DNA from: Bacillota bacterium
GTDB lineage: Bacteria; Bacillota; Clostridia; Lachnospirales; Lachnospiraceae
Direction: 5' to 3'
Assembly: GCA_023460575.1 (NCBI GenBank)
Contig: JAEWPQ010000127.1
Span: forward strand, 1 to 24,422
Length of the DNA stretch: 24,422 nucleotides
Shown piece after piece: positions 1-7,327 of this stretch. The notes beneath the pieces are model-generated. The model did no database searches. It was not told where the DNA came from and worked only from the letters and a program-made list of their open reading frames with translations. A program made the translations under genes and the position numbers. Positions within the stretch are counted from its first letter, which is position 1. Every line of letters starts with the position of its first letter.

Positions 1-323
1 CCGCCGCTGATGGCTGCCGCGATAGGATCTGTGTGAAGCTGGGGCAGAATCCGGTTCACGATTCCCACGTAAAAGGTAAACATAAAATAGCTGAATGCGG
101 CATAAAAAATCTGTTTTTTGCTATAGCTGAAAAATGCCCAGATGAAAATAGGCAATGCCATAATAATTAATAGCAGCTGTACATCTGCACCGGTCAGACG
201 GTTAAATACTGTAGCCAGTCCCCCAAGTCCGGTTGCGACTAAATTGTTGGCGTTTAAAATCTGGCAATATGCACATGCAGAGATAAACTGGCCTATTGCT
301 ATCCAAAATAGCTTATTCTTCAT
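1..323 (-). CDS. YitT-family membrane protein, N-terminal part (runs off left edge)
   Basis: The minus strand is open from an ATG at 323 to the window edge, giving about 107 residues of a hydrophobic protein. The translation begins MKNKLFWIAIGQF, followed by NNLVATGLGGLATVFN, a second membrane segment (LLLIIMALPIFIWAFF), a third (FYAAFSYFMFTFYVGIV) and DPIAAAISGG. This order matches the N-terminal half of the YitT (DUF161) family: a re-entrant Gly-rich stretch after helix 1 and the D-P-x-x-A-A-x-x-G-G motif after helix 3. YitT proteins are multi-pass membrane proteins of unknown transport role. The start at 323 is chosen because GAGGAGAG lies 5-8 bases upstream. In-frame ATGs at 338 and 383 exist, but the latter is only a few bases after the predicted transcription start. 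The family call is by pattern recognition; the function is unknown. Confidence 0.7.
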   Translation of the reverse strand, partial: MKNKLFWIAIGQFISACAYCQILNANNLVATGLGGLATVFNRLTGADVQLLLIIMALPIFIWAFFSYSKKQIFYAAFSYFMFTFYVGIVNRILPQLHTDPIAAAISG

Positions 324-396
324 TGTTGCTCTCCTCATTCCAGTAGGTGATTTCATAGTTTTTGCGGTTTGTTTTAATGCCATTTCACCGACACCT

Positions 397-425
397 ATTA
401 TATAGATTTCAATCCTGTTAAGCAA
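397..425 (-). promoter_or_regulatory. Promoter of the YitT-family gene
   Basis: On the minus strand TTGCTT (425-420) and a perfect TATAAT (402-397) are separated by exactly 17 bases. Predicted transcription starts near 390, giving a leader of about 67 bases before the ATG at 323. This supports the shorter start. Confidence 0.6.
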
Positions 426-584
426 CAACATTAATTTGTTAATTTATTGACTATATTCTCTATTCTAGCCTTTGTACCAACCTATTTTCCGAATATACCA
501 GACAAACAAGTATCAATGTATCAAAACATCGAAATGCTATGGTGATATAAGTCCAGAAAATCAACTCTGCCGGGAAAAAGTTTG

Positions 585-1625
585 TTAAAACTCTACAAAG
601 TCTCCTCTTTTTTCTACCACTCTGTAACCAATCGAAGAAACCCGGTTTCTTAAGCAGACATTACACTCCGCCGCCTCTTCTCCTGTACAGATTTTATTGT
701 CATAAAGCTCATATTTCTTTCTTACACCGATGGGAGATAAATTGGGCATTAAAACATTGGAACCGGATAATATCCCTTTCTCTCTGCCCTTGGGATCTAT
801 GGTTCCCAGTGCAGTTGTAGCCGGAATTAAGGCATTGGGGAGCATGAGCCTGAGCATTCCTATCAGAAACAGGGTTAAATCCATGCTGCCGGCAGGAAAA
901 TCCTTAAACGGTGTGTCCTTATGGGGAATAAAGGGTCCGATTCCCACCATCTGCGGAGACAGTTCTTTAATAAACTGAAGATCCTCTGCCAGACATTCAG
1001 GGGTCTGGTAAGGAGAACCCACCATAAAGCCGGTTCCTACCTGATAGCCGATCTTTTTTAAATTTCTTAAGCAATCTTTTCTGTTTTTCAGGGAAAGTGA
1101 ATCCGGGTGAAGCTTTTTGTAATGTTCTTCGTTGGCGGTCTCATGGCGCAGAAGAAAACGGTTTGCACCAGCCTCATAATATGCCAGATACTGCTCATAG
1201 CTTTTCTCTCCGATGGAAAGAGTAATGGCACAATCCGGATATCCTTCTCTGATGTCTTTTATAATATCTGTCATAACTTCATCGGTAAACGCCGGATCTT
1301 CTCCGCCCTGCAGTACAAAGGTCCGAAAGCCAAGCTCATAGCCATTCTGACAGCAGGAAAGGATCTCCTCTTTGCTCAGTCGGTAGCGGCTGGCATTTAG
1401 ATTGCTTCGTCTGATCCCGCAGTAATAACAGTCATTTTTACAGTAATTGGTGAACTCAATCAATCCTCTGATATAAACTTCCTTTTGAAAATGTTCCTGG
1501 CTGGTTGACTGAGCCAGAGAAAAAAGATACTCGCTGGTATCCTTATCAAAATTTTCTATTAAATAAATGAATTCTTCCTTTTCCAGGTTATGATTCTTAC
1601 ATAATTTATCGATCAGTTCTCTCAT
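585..1625 (-). CDS. hydE: [FeFe]-hydrogenase maturation radical SAM protein HydE
   Basis: A 346-residue radical SAM enzyme. HydE works with HydF and HydG to build the 2Fe subcluster of the [FeFe]-hydrogenase H-cluster in the cytoplasm. The radical SAM CX3CX2C motif is C62-C66-C69 (YCKNDCYYCG), inside the family-typical stretch IEFTNYCKNDCYYCGIRRSN. A second cysteine set near the C-terminus, C313-X7-C321-X2-C324, has the same spacing as the accessory cluster site described for Thermotoga HydE. PATTALGTIDP and the SGSNVLMPNLSP region are also HydE-like. The related families PylB and BioB are less likely given this C-terminal set. AGGAGAAGGAG lies ahead of the ATG at 1625. No hydF, hydG or hydrogenase gene is in the window, so it stands alone here. 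Confidence 0.9.
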   Translation of the reverse strand: MRELIDKLCKNHNLEKEEFIYLIENFDKDTSEYLFSLAQSTSQEHFQKEVYIRGLIEFTNYCKNDCYYCGIRRSNLNASRYRLSKEEILSCCQNGYELGFRTFVLQGGEDPAFTDEVMTDIIKDIREGYPDCAITLSIGEKSYEQYLAYYEAGANRFLLRHETANEEHYKKLHPDSLSLKNRKDCLRNLKKIGYQVGTGFMVGSPYQTPECLAEDLQFIKELSPQMVGIGPFIPHKDTPFKDFPAGSMDLTLFLIGMLRLMLPNALIPATTALGTIDPKGREKGILSGSNVLMPNLSPIGVRKKYELYDNKICTGEEAAECNVCLRNRVSSIGYRVVEKRGDFVEF

Positions 1626-1739
1626 ATGCCTGTGCTCCTTCTCCTGAAACGGCTACACATATCCGTGCCTCATGTGATTATTTTAACATGTTTCCCCTTA
1701 ACTGCATAAATGAATTTTCTGGCAGTTTCTCGTACATTC

Positions 1740-1783
1740 ATAGTATAATGGTATGTTTATACTATCATTTTCCTGAGCTCAGG
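1740..1783. repeat. Two perfect palindromes upstream of the GH105 gene
   Basis: ATAGTATAA (1740-1748) and TTATACTAT (1757-1765) form a perfect 9-base inverted repeat around an 8-base centre. Seven bases on is the perfect 12-base palindrome CCTGAGCTCAGG (1772-1783). They lie 20-60 bases upstream of the likely GH105 promoter and have no T-run after them, so they look like protein-binding sites rather than a terminator. No regulator is identified. Confidence 0.45.
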
Positions 1784-1802
1784 GGAAGTGGGTTTTATCT
1801 TC

Positions 1803-1831
1803 TTGACTAAAAACCATACATTCGCTACAAT
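1803..1831 (+). promoter_or_regulatory. Promoter of the GH105 gene
   Basis: TTGACT (1803-1808), a 17-base spacer and TACAAT (1826-1831) make a good vegetative promoter. Predicted transcription begins near 1838, about 90 bases before the ATG at 1928. Together with the palindromes and the hydE leader, this accounts for most of the 302-base gap between hydE and the GH105 gene. Confidence 0.7.
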
Positions 1832-1927
1832 TATATCATAAATGGGAGACTTTTTTGTTGGTTTTCACAATGATCTTTTCCATTTTGGCTCCTATCACTC
1901 TCAAACTAATACGCAAGGAGACCAGAT

Positions 1928-4066
1928 ATGAAATATTTTAATCAGGAAGACAGTGCTTACGCCGTTTATGGTAACAGAGACAGGGAAGTAATTGCGCTGC
2001 TAGCCAACCGCTTCATCGGAGAAAATCCCCAGGTGCCTTATCAGTACCGGCTGGATTTTACATCGGGCATTTTATGTGATACAAAGGGCTGGTATTTATT
2101 TGACTTCGAACGCCGCTTTCCACAGGCGCAAATCGGAGATATCTGCTATGGGGCAGGTGACCTTTACAGTCATGAACAGACACCTTCCCGCTTTGAGGTC
2201 CGCTGTCAGGGACCTGTTTTATGTTATGTAAACGGAGAAGAGGTATTCCGCTCTATGCCCGGAGACGAGAGTTTTAAAACCTCTGCATTTTTCTCTATCA
2301 CCCTTTTAGCAGGTCTCAACCACTTCGTTCTCGTGACGGAAAAGACGGAGATTGGCTTTGGATTTACCCTTCGGAGTGCGAAGCCTCAATGGGAACCGCC
2401 TCATTTTCTTTCACCCATACCAGGGCGCAACGGACAGGCTGGCTTTGTTTACAGCGAACCGGATCAGTGGAATACGCAACGGCTGAAGTCCATTATATCC
2501 GGCTGCTATGATGGTATGATCTGGTATCCCTGTGAGAAGTATGACAGCCCACAGCCGGGCTGCCCCATCACCCGGGTCTTTGGCTCTTCCAGCCAGGGAA
2601 CAGCTGTTTTAAAAAGCGGATTTTTTCTTGATGAGGCAAAAGCAGTCTATGTGATAGGTCACTGCAATACAAAGGTTAATCTTTTTATTGACGGAGATTT
2701 AAGAGGGGAATGGCACAACAAAACCTGGAAATCAGAAATCGTGCTTCAGGGTGGAGCTCACAGCATCCTTGTTTTGTGTGAAAAGAATGCTGATGAAGAG
2801 ACCGGATTTGATCTCCGGCTTGAGAATGACGGTGAAGCGGTATCTCTGTCTGCAGGCGTAAACGGATACGACGGTCAATGGATTTACACCGGCATGTTTA
2901 GTAATGATATCCCGCCTGTCTCTGACCTTTTGTCCATGGAAAAGGTTTATGATGGGATGAACGGTCCCTGCTTTTGGAAGGCAGATTTGCCGGATTCGTT
3001 TGTGAGAATATTCGCAGAAGAAGAATTATACGGAAAATGGACTTACCCCTGTGGAGTTACCTTATATGGCCTGCTAACTGCAAGCAGGTATTTTAACCGC
3101 ACTGACTGGCAGGAATACGTTCTGGAATATGCCCGTATGACTGCTGCTGTCTATGATTATTCCATATTTGACAAATCAGTTTTTGGCTATCCGGGAGTTA
3201 ATACGCAGCTTTGCTGGTTAAGCGAACTGGATGACTGCGGCTCTTTTGGCTCATTTTTGCTGGAATCATACAAATACCGCCCAACCAGTGAAGCAAAAAA
3301 GCTTGCTGATGTGATTGCTGACTTTATGAAAAACCATCAGAGAAGAGAAAAAGATAAGGTATTCTCAAGAAACAACAATACCATGTGGATCGATGATATG
3401 TATATGAGCATACCGTTTTTATGCCGGTACTATAAGCTCAGTGAAAATTCTGCATATTTAGATGATGCGTGCCGCCAGGCAAAGCTTTTTAAACAATATT
3501 TCTTTATGGCGGATAAAAAGCTGATGTCCCATATCATTGATTTAAATTATGGAAAGATGAACCGGATTCCCTGGAGCAGAGGAAACGGCTGGGTGGTTCT
3601 TGCCCTCTCCGAACTTCTTCTTATCATGCCAAAGGAACATCCGGATTACGATGCTGTCACTTCCTTTTTCCTTGAGATGACAGAAGGCATATTACAGGTA
3701 CAGGGTGAAAACGGAATGTGGCATCAGATTCTTGATGATCCCTCCACCTATGACGAGGCCTCATCCACCTCCATGTTCATCTGCGCCTTTTCCAGGGGAA
3801 TCCGGCTTGGTATTATAAAAGAAGATCTGCGCCGCCAGTGCATGACTTCCATAGCAAAGGCATGGACCGGCATGAAAAAAACAGTGATTAACCGGAAAGG
3901 TGACTTATACGGCGTATGCCGTGGGTCTGACTGCTCTTACAGCAGATCCTATTACCGTCAGCTTGGCTGGCGCTTTAACGATCCACATGGAATCGGTATT
4001 GCAATGCTCGCGGGTGTGGAAAAACTTATGCTGGTTGAATTCCTGCAAAATCCTGCTTTCTGTTAA
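1928..4066 (+). CDS. GH105-family glycoside hydrolase (unsaturated rhamnogalacturonyl/glucuronyl hydrolase type)
   Basis: A 712-residue protein whose C-terminal half, from about residue 365 (GKWTYPCGVTLYGLL), is a GH105-type (alpha/alpha)6 barrel related to YteR. These enzymes remove the unsaturated uronic acid left by polysaccharide lyases from pectin or similar fragments. Typical motifs are MWIDDMYMSIPFL (about 485-497, with the paired Asp expected in the active site), PWSRGNGWV (about 547-555), MWHQILDD and EASSTSMF. The N-terminal 360 residues form an accessory region rich in beta-strand-like segments, so the protein is nearly twice the length of a minimal GH105. No signal peptide is seen (MKYFNQEDSAYAVYG), so it should be cytoplasmic and act on imported oligosaccharides. 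AAGGAG precedes the ATG. It is monocistronic, with its own promoter and terminator. The exact substrate cannot be read from sequence. Confidence 0.82.
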   Translation: MKYFNQEDSAYAVYGNRDREVIALLANRFIGENPQVPYQYRLDFTSGILCDTKGWYLFDFERRFPQAQIGDICYGAGDLYSHEQTPSRFEVRCQGPVLCYVNGEEVFRSMPGDESFKTSAFFSITLLAGLNHFVLVTEKTEIGFGFTLRSAKPQWEPPHFLSPIPGRNGQAGFVYSEPDQWNTQRLKSIISGCYDGMIWYPCEKYDSPQPGCPITRVFGSSSQGTAVLKSGFFLDEAKAVYVIGHCNTKVNLFIDGDLRGEWHNKTWKSEIVLQGGAHSILVLCEKNADEETGFDLRLENDGEAVSLSAGVNGYDGQWIYTGMFSNDIPPVSDLLSMEKVYDGMNGPCFWKADLPDSFVRIFAEEELYGKWTYPCGVTLYGLLTASRYFNRTDWQEYVLEYARMTAAVYDYSIFDKSVFGYPGVNTQLCWLSELDDCGSFGSFLLESYKYRPTSEAKKLADVIADFMKNHQRREKDKVFSRNNNTMWIDDMYMSIPFLCRYYKLSENSAYLDDACRQAKLFKQYFFMADKKLMSHIIDLNYGKMNRIPWSRGNGWVVLALSELLLIMPKEHPDYDAVTSFFLEMTEGILQVQGENGMWHQILDDPSTYDEASSTSMFICAFSRGIRLGIIKEDLRRQCMTSIAKAWTGMKKTVINRKGDLYGVCRGSDCSYSRSYYRQLGWRFNDPHGIGIAMLAGVEKLMLVEFLQNPAFC

Positions 4067-4185
4067 TCAACCGGGGCGTTCCTTTTGGAACGCCCTGTTT
4101 TCTCCCCCATAACCATAAGTAGAAATACCACTATACTGAGCAAAATCATAACCAGACTGATTCCAAAATAGAGTTTATAATTCAT
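4063..4185 (-). CDS. Possible 40-residue single-span membrane peptide
   Basis: An open frame of 40 codons starts with an ATG that overlaps the last codons of the metallophosphoesterase gene. It reads as one hydrophobic helix (LYFGISLVMILLSIVVFLL) followed by a short basic tail (GEKTGRSKRN). A GAGGAA stretch lies about 14 bases upstream of the ATG, and the overlap would allow translational coupling to the preceding gene. Against it, the last 12 codons run antisense through the GH105 terminator and no family is recognised. It is the only reading that explains the 110 bases between the two convergent genes, but could still be chance. Confidence 0.35.
   Translation of the reverse strand: MNYKLYFGISLVMILLSIVVFLLMVMGEKTGRSKRNAPVD
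4073..4101 (+). terminator. Rho-independent terminator of the GH105 gene
   Basis: GGGCGTTCC (4074-4082), loop TTTT and GGAACGCCC (4087-4095) give a perfect 9-pair stem, followed by TGTTTTCT. It starts seven bases after the stop codon. The minus-strand side lacks a T-run, so it works mainly for the plus strand. Confidence 0.9.
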
Positions 4186-5071
4186 CGAAGATCCCCGCTT
4201 CCTCAAAATCATGTAGTAAGCCTAATTCTTCTACCGCCTCTTCCCAGTACTTTTCAGGAAGCATGGACCAGGTACCGTTTCCCCCGCTTTTCTCCCATTT
4301 TTCAATTGCGGCTGTCAGACAGAGTCTTGAATAATCCTTCCCCGTAATCAGAGTTTTCTCCACCAGCTTCGTCCAAACCCTGGCAATTTCATTCAAATGA
4401 CTTTCATACAGTTCTTTAACTGCCAGGGATTTATCGTAATTTAACTGAATCAGTTCTGCCTCCCACTGCCCATGAATCCCATGAAGAATAGAAAACTGCG
4501 CATCTCCGTCATAATCCCATGGAACCCCTACAGATCCCGCATTGACATGCGTTTTACCTTTGTATCGAAAGAGCCCCTGCTTATGAGTATGTCCGCATAT
4601 GATAAGATCTGTATCCAGGTTATCAAGCAATTCCTTTGCTTTTTCACTTCCCAAATGGAACACACCCTTTGTATTTTCCAAAGTTCCATGGCAATAATAA
4701 AATTCAGGATAACCCTCAATCTGCATTTTTCCGGATATCTCCATATTTTCAAAAAACTTCAGATCCTCTTTTTTAAGATGTTCATATGTATATAAAAGAC
4801 CTCCAGTAGCAGAAGATGGAGTAGTCCAGCCATCTTCTGCCCCCTTTTGATGATTTAATAAATAATCCTCCCGGTTCCCCCTTATGAAGTGACATGGATA
4901 CCGGTCTCTTATCTGGTACAAAAGCTCCATTGTTTTCTCAGGATATGCGCAGTCACTGACATAGTCTCCCAGAAACAGGAACTGATTCACCCCTCTTTTT
5001 ACCGCCTCGTCATAGCATGCACGAAACCCATGATAATTACTATGAATATCGGAAAATACACCTATTTTCAT
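4175..5071 (-). CDS. Metallophosphoesterase, YfcE/MJ0936-like calcineurin fold
   Basis: A 298-residue cytoplasmic metal-dependent phosphoesterase. The metal-ligand motifs occur in family order: FSDIHSN (D8, H10), LFLGDYVSD (D36), RGNRED (N66, with Arg where His is common), YCHG and ICGHTHKQ. NAGSVGVPWD fits the conserved NPGS region of YfcE-like enzymes. The C-terminal 90 residues extend past the usual core. An open frame continues upstream to 5407, but that part only shadows the reductase gene in another frame. The start at 5071 is preceded by GGGGAAGG and begins with the canonical core strand MKIGVFSDIH. The ATG lies 16 bases after the stop of the aldo/keto reductase gene, so the two form an operon. 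The natural substrate is unknown. Confidence 0.85.
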   Translation of the reverse strand: MKIGVFSDIHSNYHGFRACYDEAVKRGVNQFLFLGDYVSDCAYPEKTMELLYQIRDRYPCHFIRGNREDYLLNHQKGAEDGWTTPSSATGGLLYTYEHLKKEDLKFFENMEISGKMQIEGYPEFYYCHGTLENTKGVFHLGSEKAKELLDNLDTDLIICGHTHKQGLFRYKGKTHVNAGSVGVPWDYDGDAQFSILHGIHGQWEAELIQLNYDKSLAVKELYESHLNEIARVWTKLVEKTLITGKDYSRLCLTAAIEKWEKSGGNGTWSMLPEKYWEEAVEELGLLHDFEEAGIFDEL

Positions 5072-5087
5072 CTGCCTTCCCCGATTC

Positions 5088-6230
5088 TCATCCCAGCAAT
5101 ACCCTGGCTTTCTCCATTCGTTCAACAACCAAAACCCCAAATGGACACCGTGTTTCACATGCTTTGCAGGCGATACAGTCGGAAGCATTGGATGAAAGAT
5201 TTTCATAATGGGCACGTACTGTAGCAGGTACTTCTTCCTGCATAACAGCCAGATCATACAGCTTGTTAACCATGGCGATATCGATGTGGGCAGGACAGGG
5301 GGCGCAGTGTCCGCAATAAGTGCACTGCCCGGAATAGGCATGATGGGGTGCACCGGCAAGTACACTGGCATAATCTTTTTCCTGTTCTGTAGCGGTCTCA
5401 TAAGCAAGAGCCTCTTCCACCTCTTTTGGAGTACCTAATCCAACCATTACCGAAGCGACTGCGGGGCGGGTCAGCGCATAGTGAATGCACTGCACCGGTG
5501 TAAGTGCCACTCCAAAAGGAGAATTCTCAGCAGAAAACAGTCTTCCTCCGCCATATCCCTTCATTACAGTAATACCGACGCCTTCTCTTTCACAAAGCTG
5601 ATAAAGTTCAGCCCGCTCGGGAGCGATGCCATTTAAATCTTCCTGATAGTCCTTTTGGAATAATTCATTCATATCTTCTGTTGCAGGAAGCAGATCAAAT
5701 GCAGGATTTAAGCTGAAAAGAATCATCTCAATCTCTCCGCTTAAAGCAGCCAGCTTCGCAACAGCAGGATTGTGAGTGCTCAGCCCGATATGGCGGATGA
5801 CTCCATCCGCTTTCAGCTTCCTCACATAATCGATGAACTCTCCATTCATAATCCTGTAAAACTCGGCAGATTCATCTACAAAATGGATCATTCCAAGATC
5901 CATGTAATCAGTCTGGAAACGTACCAGAAGATCTTCAAATGCTTCCTTTACCTTTACCATATCCCGGGTTCTGACATACTGCCCGTTCTGCCATGTGGCG
6001 CCTAAATGCCCCTGTATGATCCATTGATCTCTGCAGCCCTTAATTGCCTCTCCCAGATTGGTTCTCACATTCGGTTCTGACATCCAGCAGTCTAAAATAT
6101 TGACTCCCTGTTCCCAGCAAAGCCTGACTACTTCCTTCACTTCTTCTAAATTCCGCCGTTCCAGCCATTCAGCCCCCAGGCCGATCTCACTGACCATTAA
6201 CCCTGTTTTTCCCAGTTTTCGATACCTCAT
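5088..6230 (-). CDS. Aldo/keto reductase-family protein with C-terminal two-cluster ferredoxin domain
   Basis: A 380-residue protein with an aldo/keto reductase TIM barrel (about 1-290, starting MRYRKLGKTGLMVSEIGLG) and a ferredoxin-like tail. The tail has C303, C306, C309, C312 followed by Pro, and C352, C355, C358, C362 followed by Pro, enough for two [4Fe-4S] clusters. This fusion is common in anaerobic Firmicutes, and an electron-transfer oxidoreductase role is plausible. The catalytic tetrad is incomplete by eye: Asp47 and His116 are present, but the position of the catalytic Tyr (Asp+5) is Glu52 and the usual Lys region reads IIQGH. The ATG at 6230 is used rather than 6263 because GGAGGGG lies five bases upstream. 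It is first in an operon with the metallophosphoesterase. The substrate is unknown. Confidence 0.85.
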   Translation of the reverse strand: MRYRKLGKTGLMVSEIGLGAEWLERRNLEEVKEVVRLCWEQGVNILDCWMSEPNVRTNLGEAIKGCRDQWIIQGHLGATWQNGQYVRTRDMVKVKEAFEDLLVRFQTDYMDLGMIHFVDESAEFYRIMNGEFIDYVRKLKADGVIRHIGLSTHNPAVAKLAALSGEIEMILFSLNPAFDLLPATEDMNELFQKDYQEDLNGIAPERAELYQLCEREGVGITVMKGYGGGRLFSAENSPFGVALTPVQCIHYALTRPAVASVMVGLGTPKEVEEALAYETATEQEKDYASVLAGAPHHAYSGQCTYCGHCAPCPAHIDIAMVNKLYDLAVMQEEVPATVRAHYENLSSNASDCIACKACETRCPFGVLVVERMEKARVLLG

Positions 6231-6330
6231 CTTACCCCTCCAAGTATTGTTGCATATACCCAATAGTTATCTGAAGTATAGCATATCTGCCAGGTTTTAT
6301 CCAGATCACCGGAATAGAATCGAAGCTTGA

Positions 6331-7230
6331 TCATTCCTTCCCCTGTACCATTAACGGTATCCAAAGTTCACAAAATAATCCAGGAGCACTTTTCTCAAAA
6401 TAAATCTCGAAATCCGTCTCATCCGTATGTTTGTAACCCGACTGCGGCAAAAATTCTTTAAAAAACCTGCTCCACATCTCACCAATGCAGTTTCCATCCT
6501 CACCATAGCAGGAAAAAACCGCATACGTTGCCGGTCCTGTTTCCCAGATGCAAAATCCCTGATTAATTAACTCCTGTACCTTATCAATTTCTGTTTCTTC
6601 ATCAATGACAATCCCAATACCGTAGTCAAAGGTTTCCTCATCTTCTCTGGTTGGACTGCACAGCCCGTATAAGTCCCTTTTCCCCTCTGGCCGCAGAGTA
6701 TAAAGTACATCAAAGACCTTATCCTTCCTGCACTGTGTCCAAAAATCCGGAATCTCCTGATTTCTATTGTCGTTTATTATCTCATTTTTAAATGCCTTCA
6801 CTTTTGCAGCATACCTCTTATTTCCTGTTTCCACAATCCTGTAATCCATCGCTTTCCCGCCTTCCAATGTGATTTTGATAACCAGAGCATTGAATAATGA
6901 AAGCCGGGTTCCCCTTAACTTAGCGGCTTTTGGGGTTACTCCGTGAAATCTGGAAAATGCCTTTGTAAAGCTTTCCGGAGTTTCATAACCGTATTTATAA
7001 GCTGCATCGATCACCTTCATATCAGTCATCTGAAGTTCCTGCCCCGCCAGAGACAGCCTGCGGTTACGGATATATTCACTGGCTGTCATTCCCGCCATGA
7101 GACTAAAGGTTCTGTGAAAATTATAGCTGGACATATGAACTTCCCTTGCAGCATCCTCATAACTGATCTTCTCCAGAAGATGATCCTCCATATAATCAAT
7201 CGCCGTTTGTAAAAGTTTTACCCATTCCAT
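6331..7230 (-). CDS. AraC-family transcriptional regulator with GyrI-like effector domain
   Basis: A 299-residue protein. Residues about 5-105 are an AraC-type double helix-turn-helix: IDYMEDHLLEKISYEDAAREVHMS-type start, then SSYNFHRTFSLMAGMTASEYIRNRRL, and AAYKYGYETPESFTKAFSRFHGVTP in the second helix-turn-helix. Residues about 125-290 (MDYRIVETGNKRYAAKVKAF to the FEIYFEKS region) match the GyrI-like/AraC effector-binding domain, which binds small, often amphipathic molecules in BmrR/Rob-like regulators. AGGGGAGA precedes the ATG. The neighbouring aldo/keto reductase operon lies 100 bases downstream on the same strand and might be a target, but no operator was identified. The ligand is unknown. 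Confidence 0.88.
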   Translation of the reverse strand: MEWVKLLQTAIDYMEDHLLEKISYEDAAREVHMSSYNFHRTFSLMAGMTASEYIRNRRLSLAGQELQMTDMKVIDAAYKYGYETPESFTKAFSRFHGVTPKAAKLRGTRLSLFNALVIKITLEGGKAMDYRIVETGNKRYAAKVKAFKNEIINDNRNQEIPDFWTQCRKDKVFDVLYTLRPEGKRDLYGLCSPTREDEETFDYGIGIVIDEETEIDKVQELINQGFCIWETGPATYAVFSCYGEDGNCIGEMWSRFFKEFLPQSGYKHTDETDFEIYFEKSAPGLFCELWIPLMVQGKE

Positions 7231-7254
7231 TATTTGTCTCCCCTTTCACAAACT

Positions 7255-7284
7255 ATTATAAAAATTCTAATGTAGTTCTGTCCT
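7255..7284 (-). promoter_or_regulatory. Likely promoter of the AraC-type regulator gene
   Basis: TATAAT (7260-7255 on the minus strand) has AGGACA (7284-7279) 18 bases upstream. The -10 is perfect and the -35 matches at four of six positions. It lies about 25 bases before the start codon. Confidence 0.45.
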
Positions 7285-7327
7285 GTCACCGGTTGCTGCA
7301 TTTTGTCCGGCAGAATATCAGGAAGCT

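Noticed and set aside
5072..5407. N-terminal extension of the metallophosphoesterase frame
   Set aside because: It runs in another frame through the aldo/keto reductase ferredoxin domain, and the real start at 5071 has a ribosome site and the canonical core strand.
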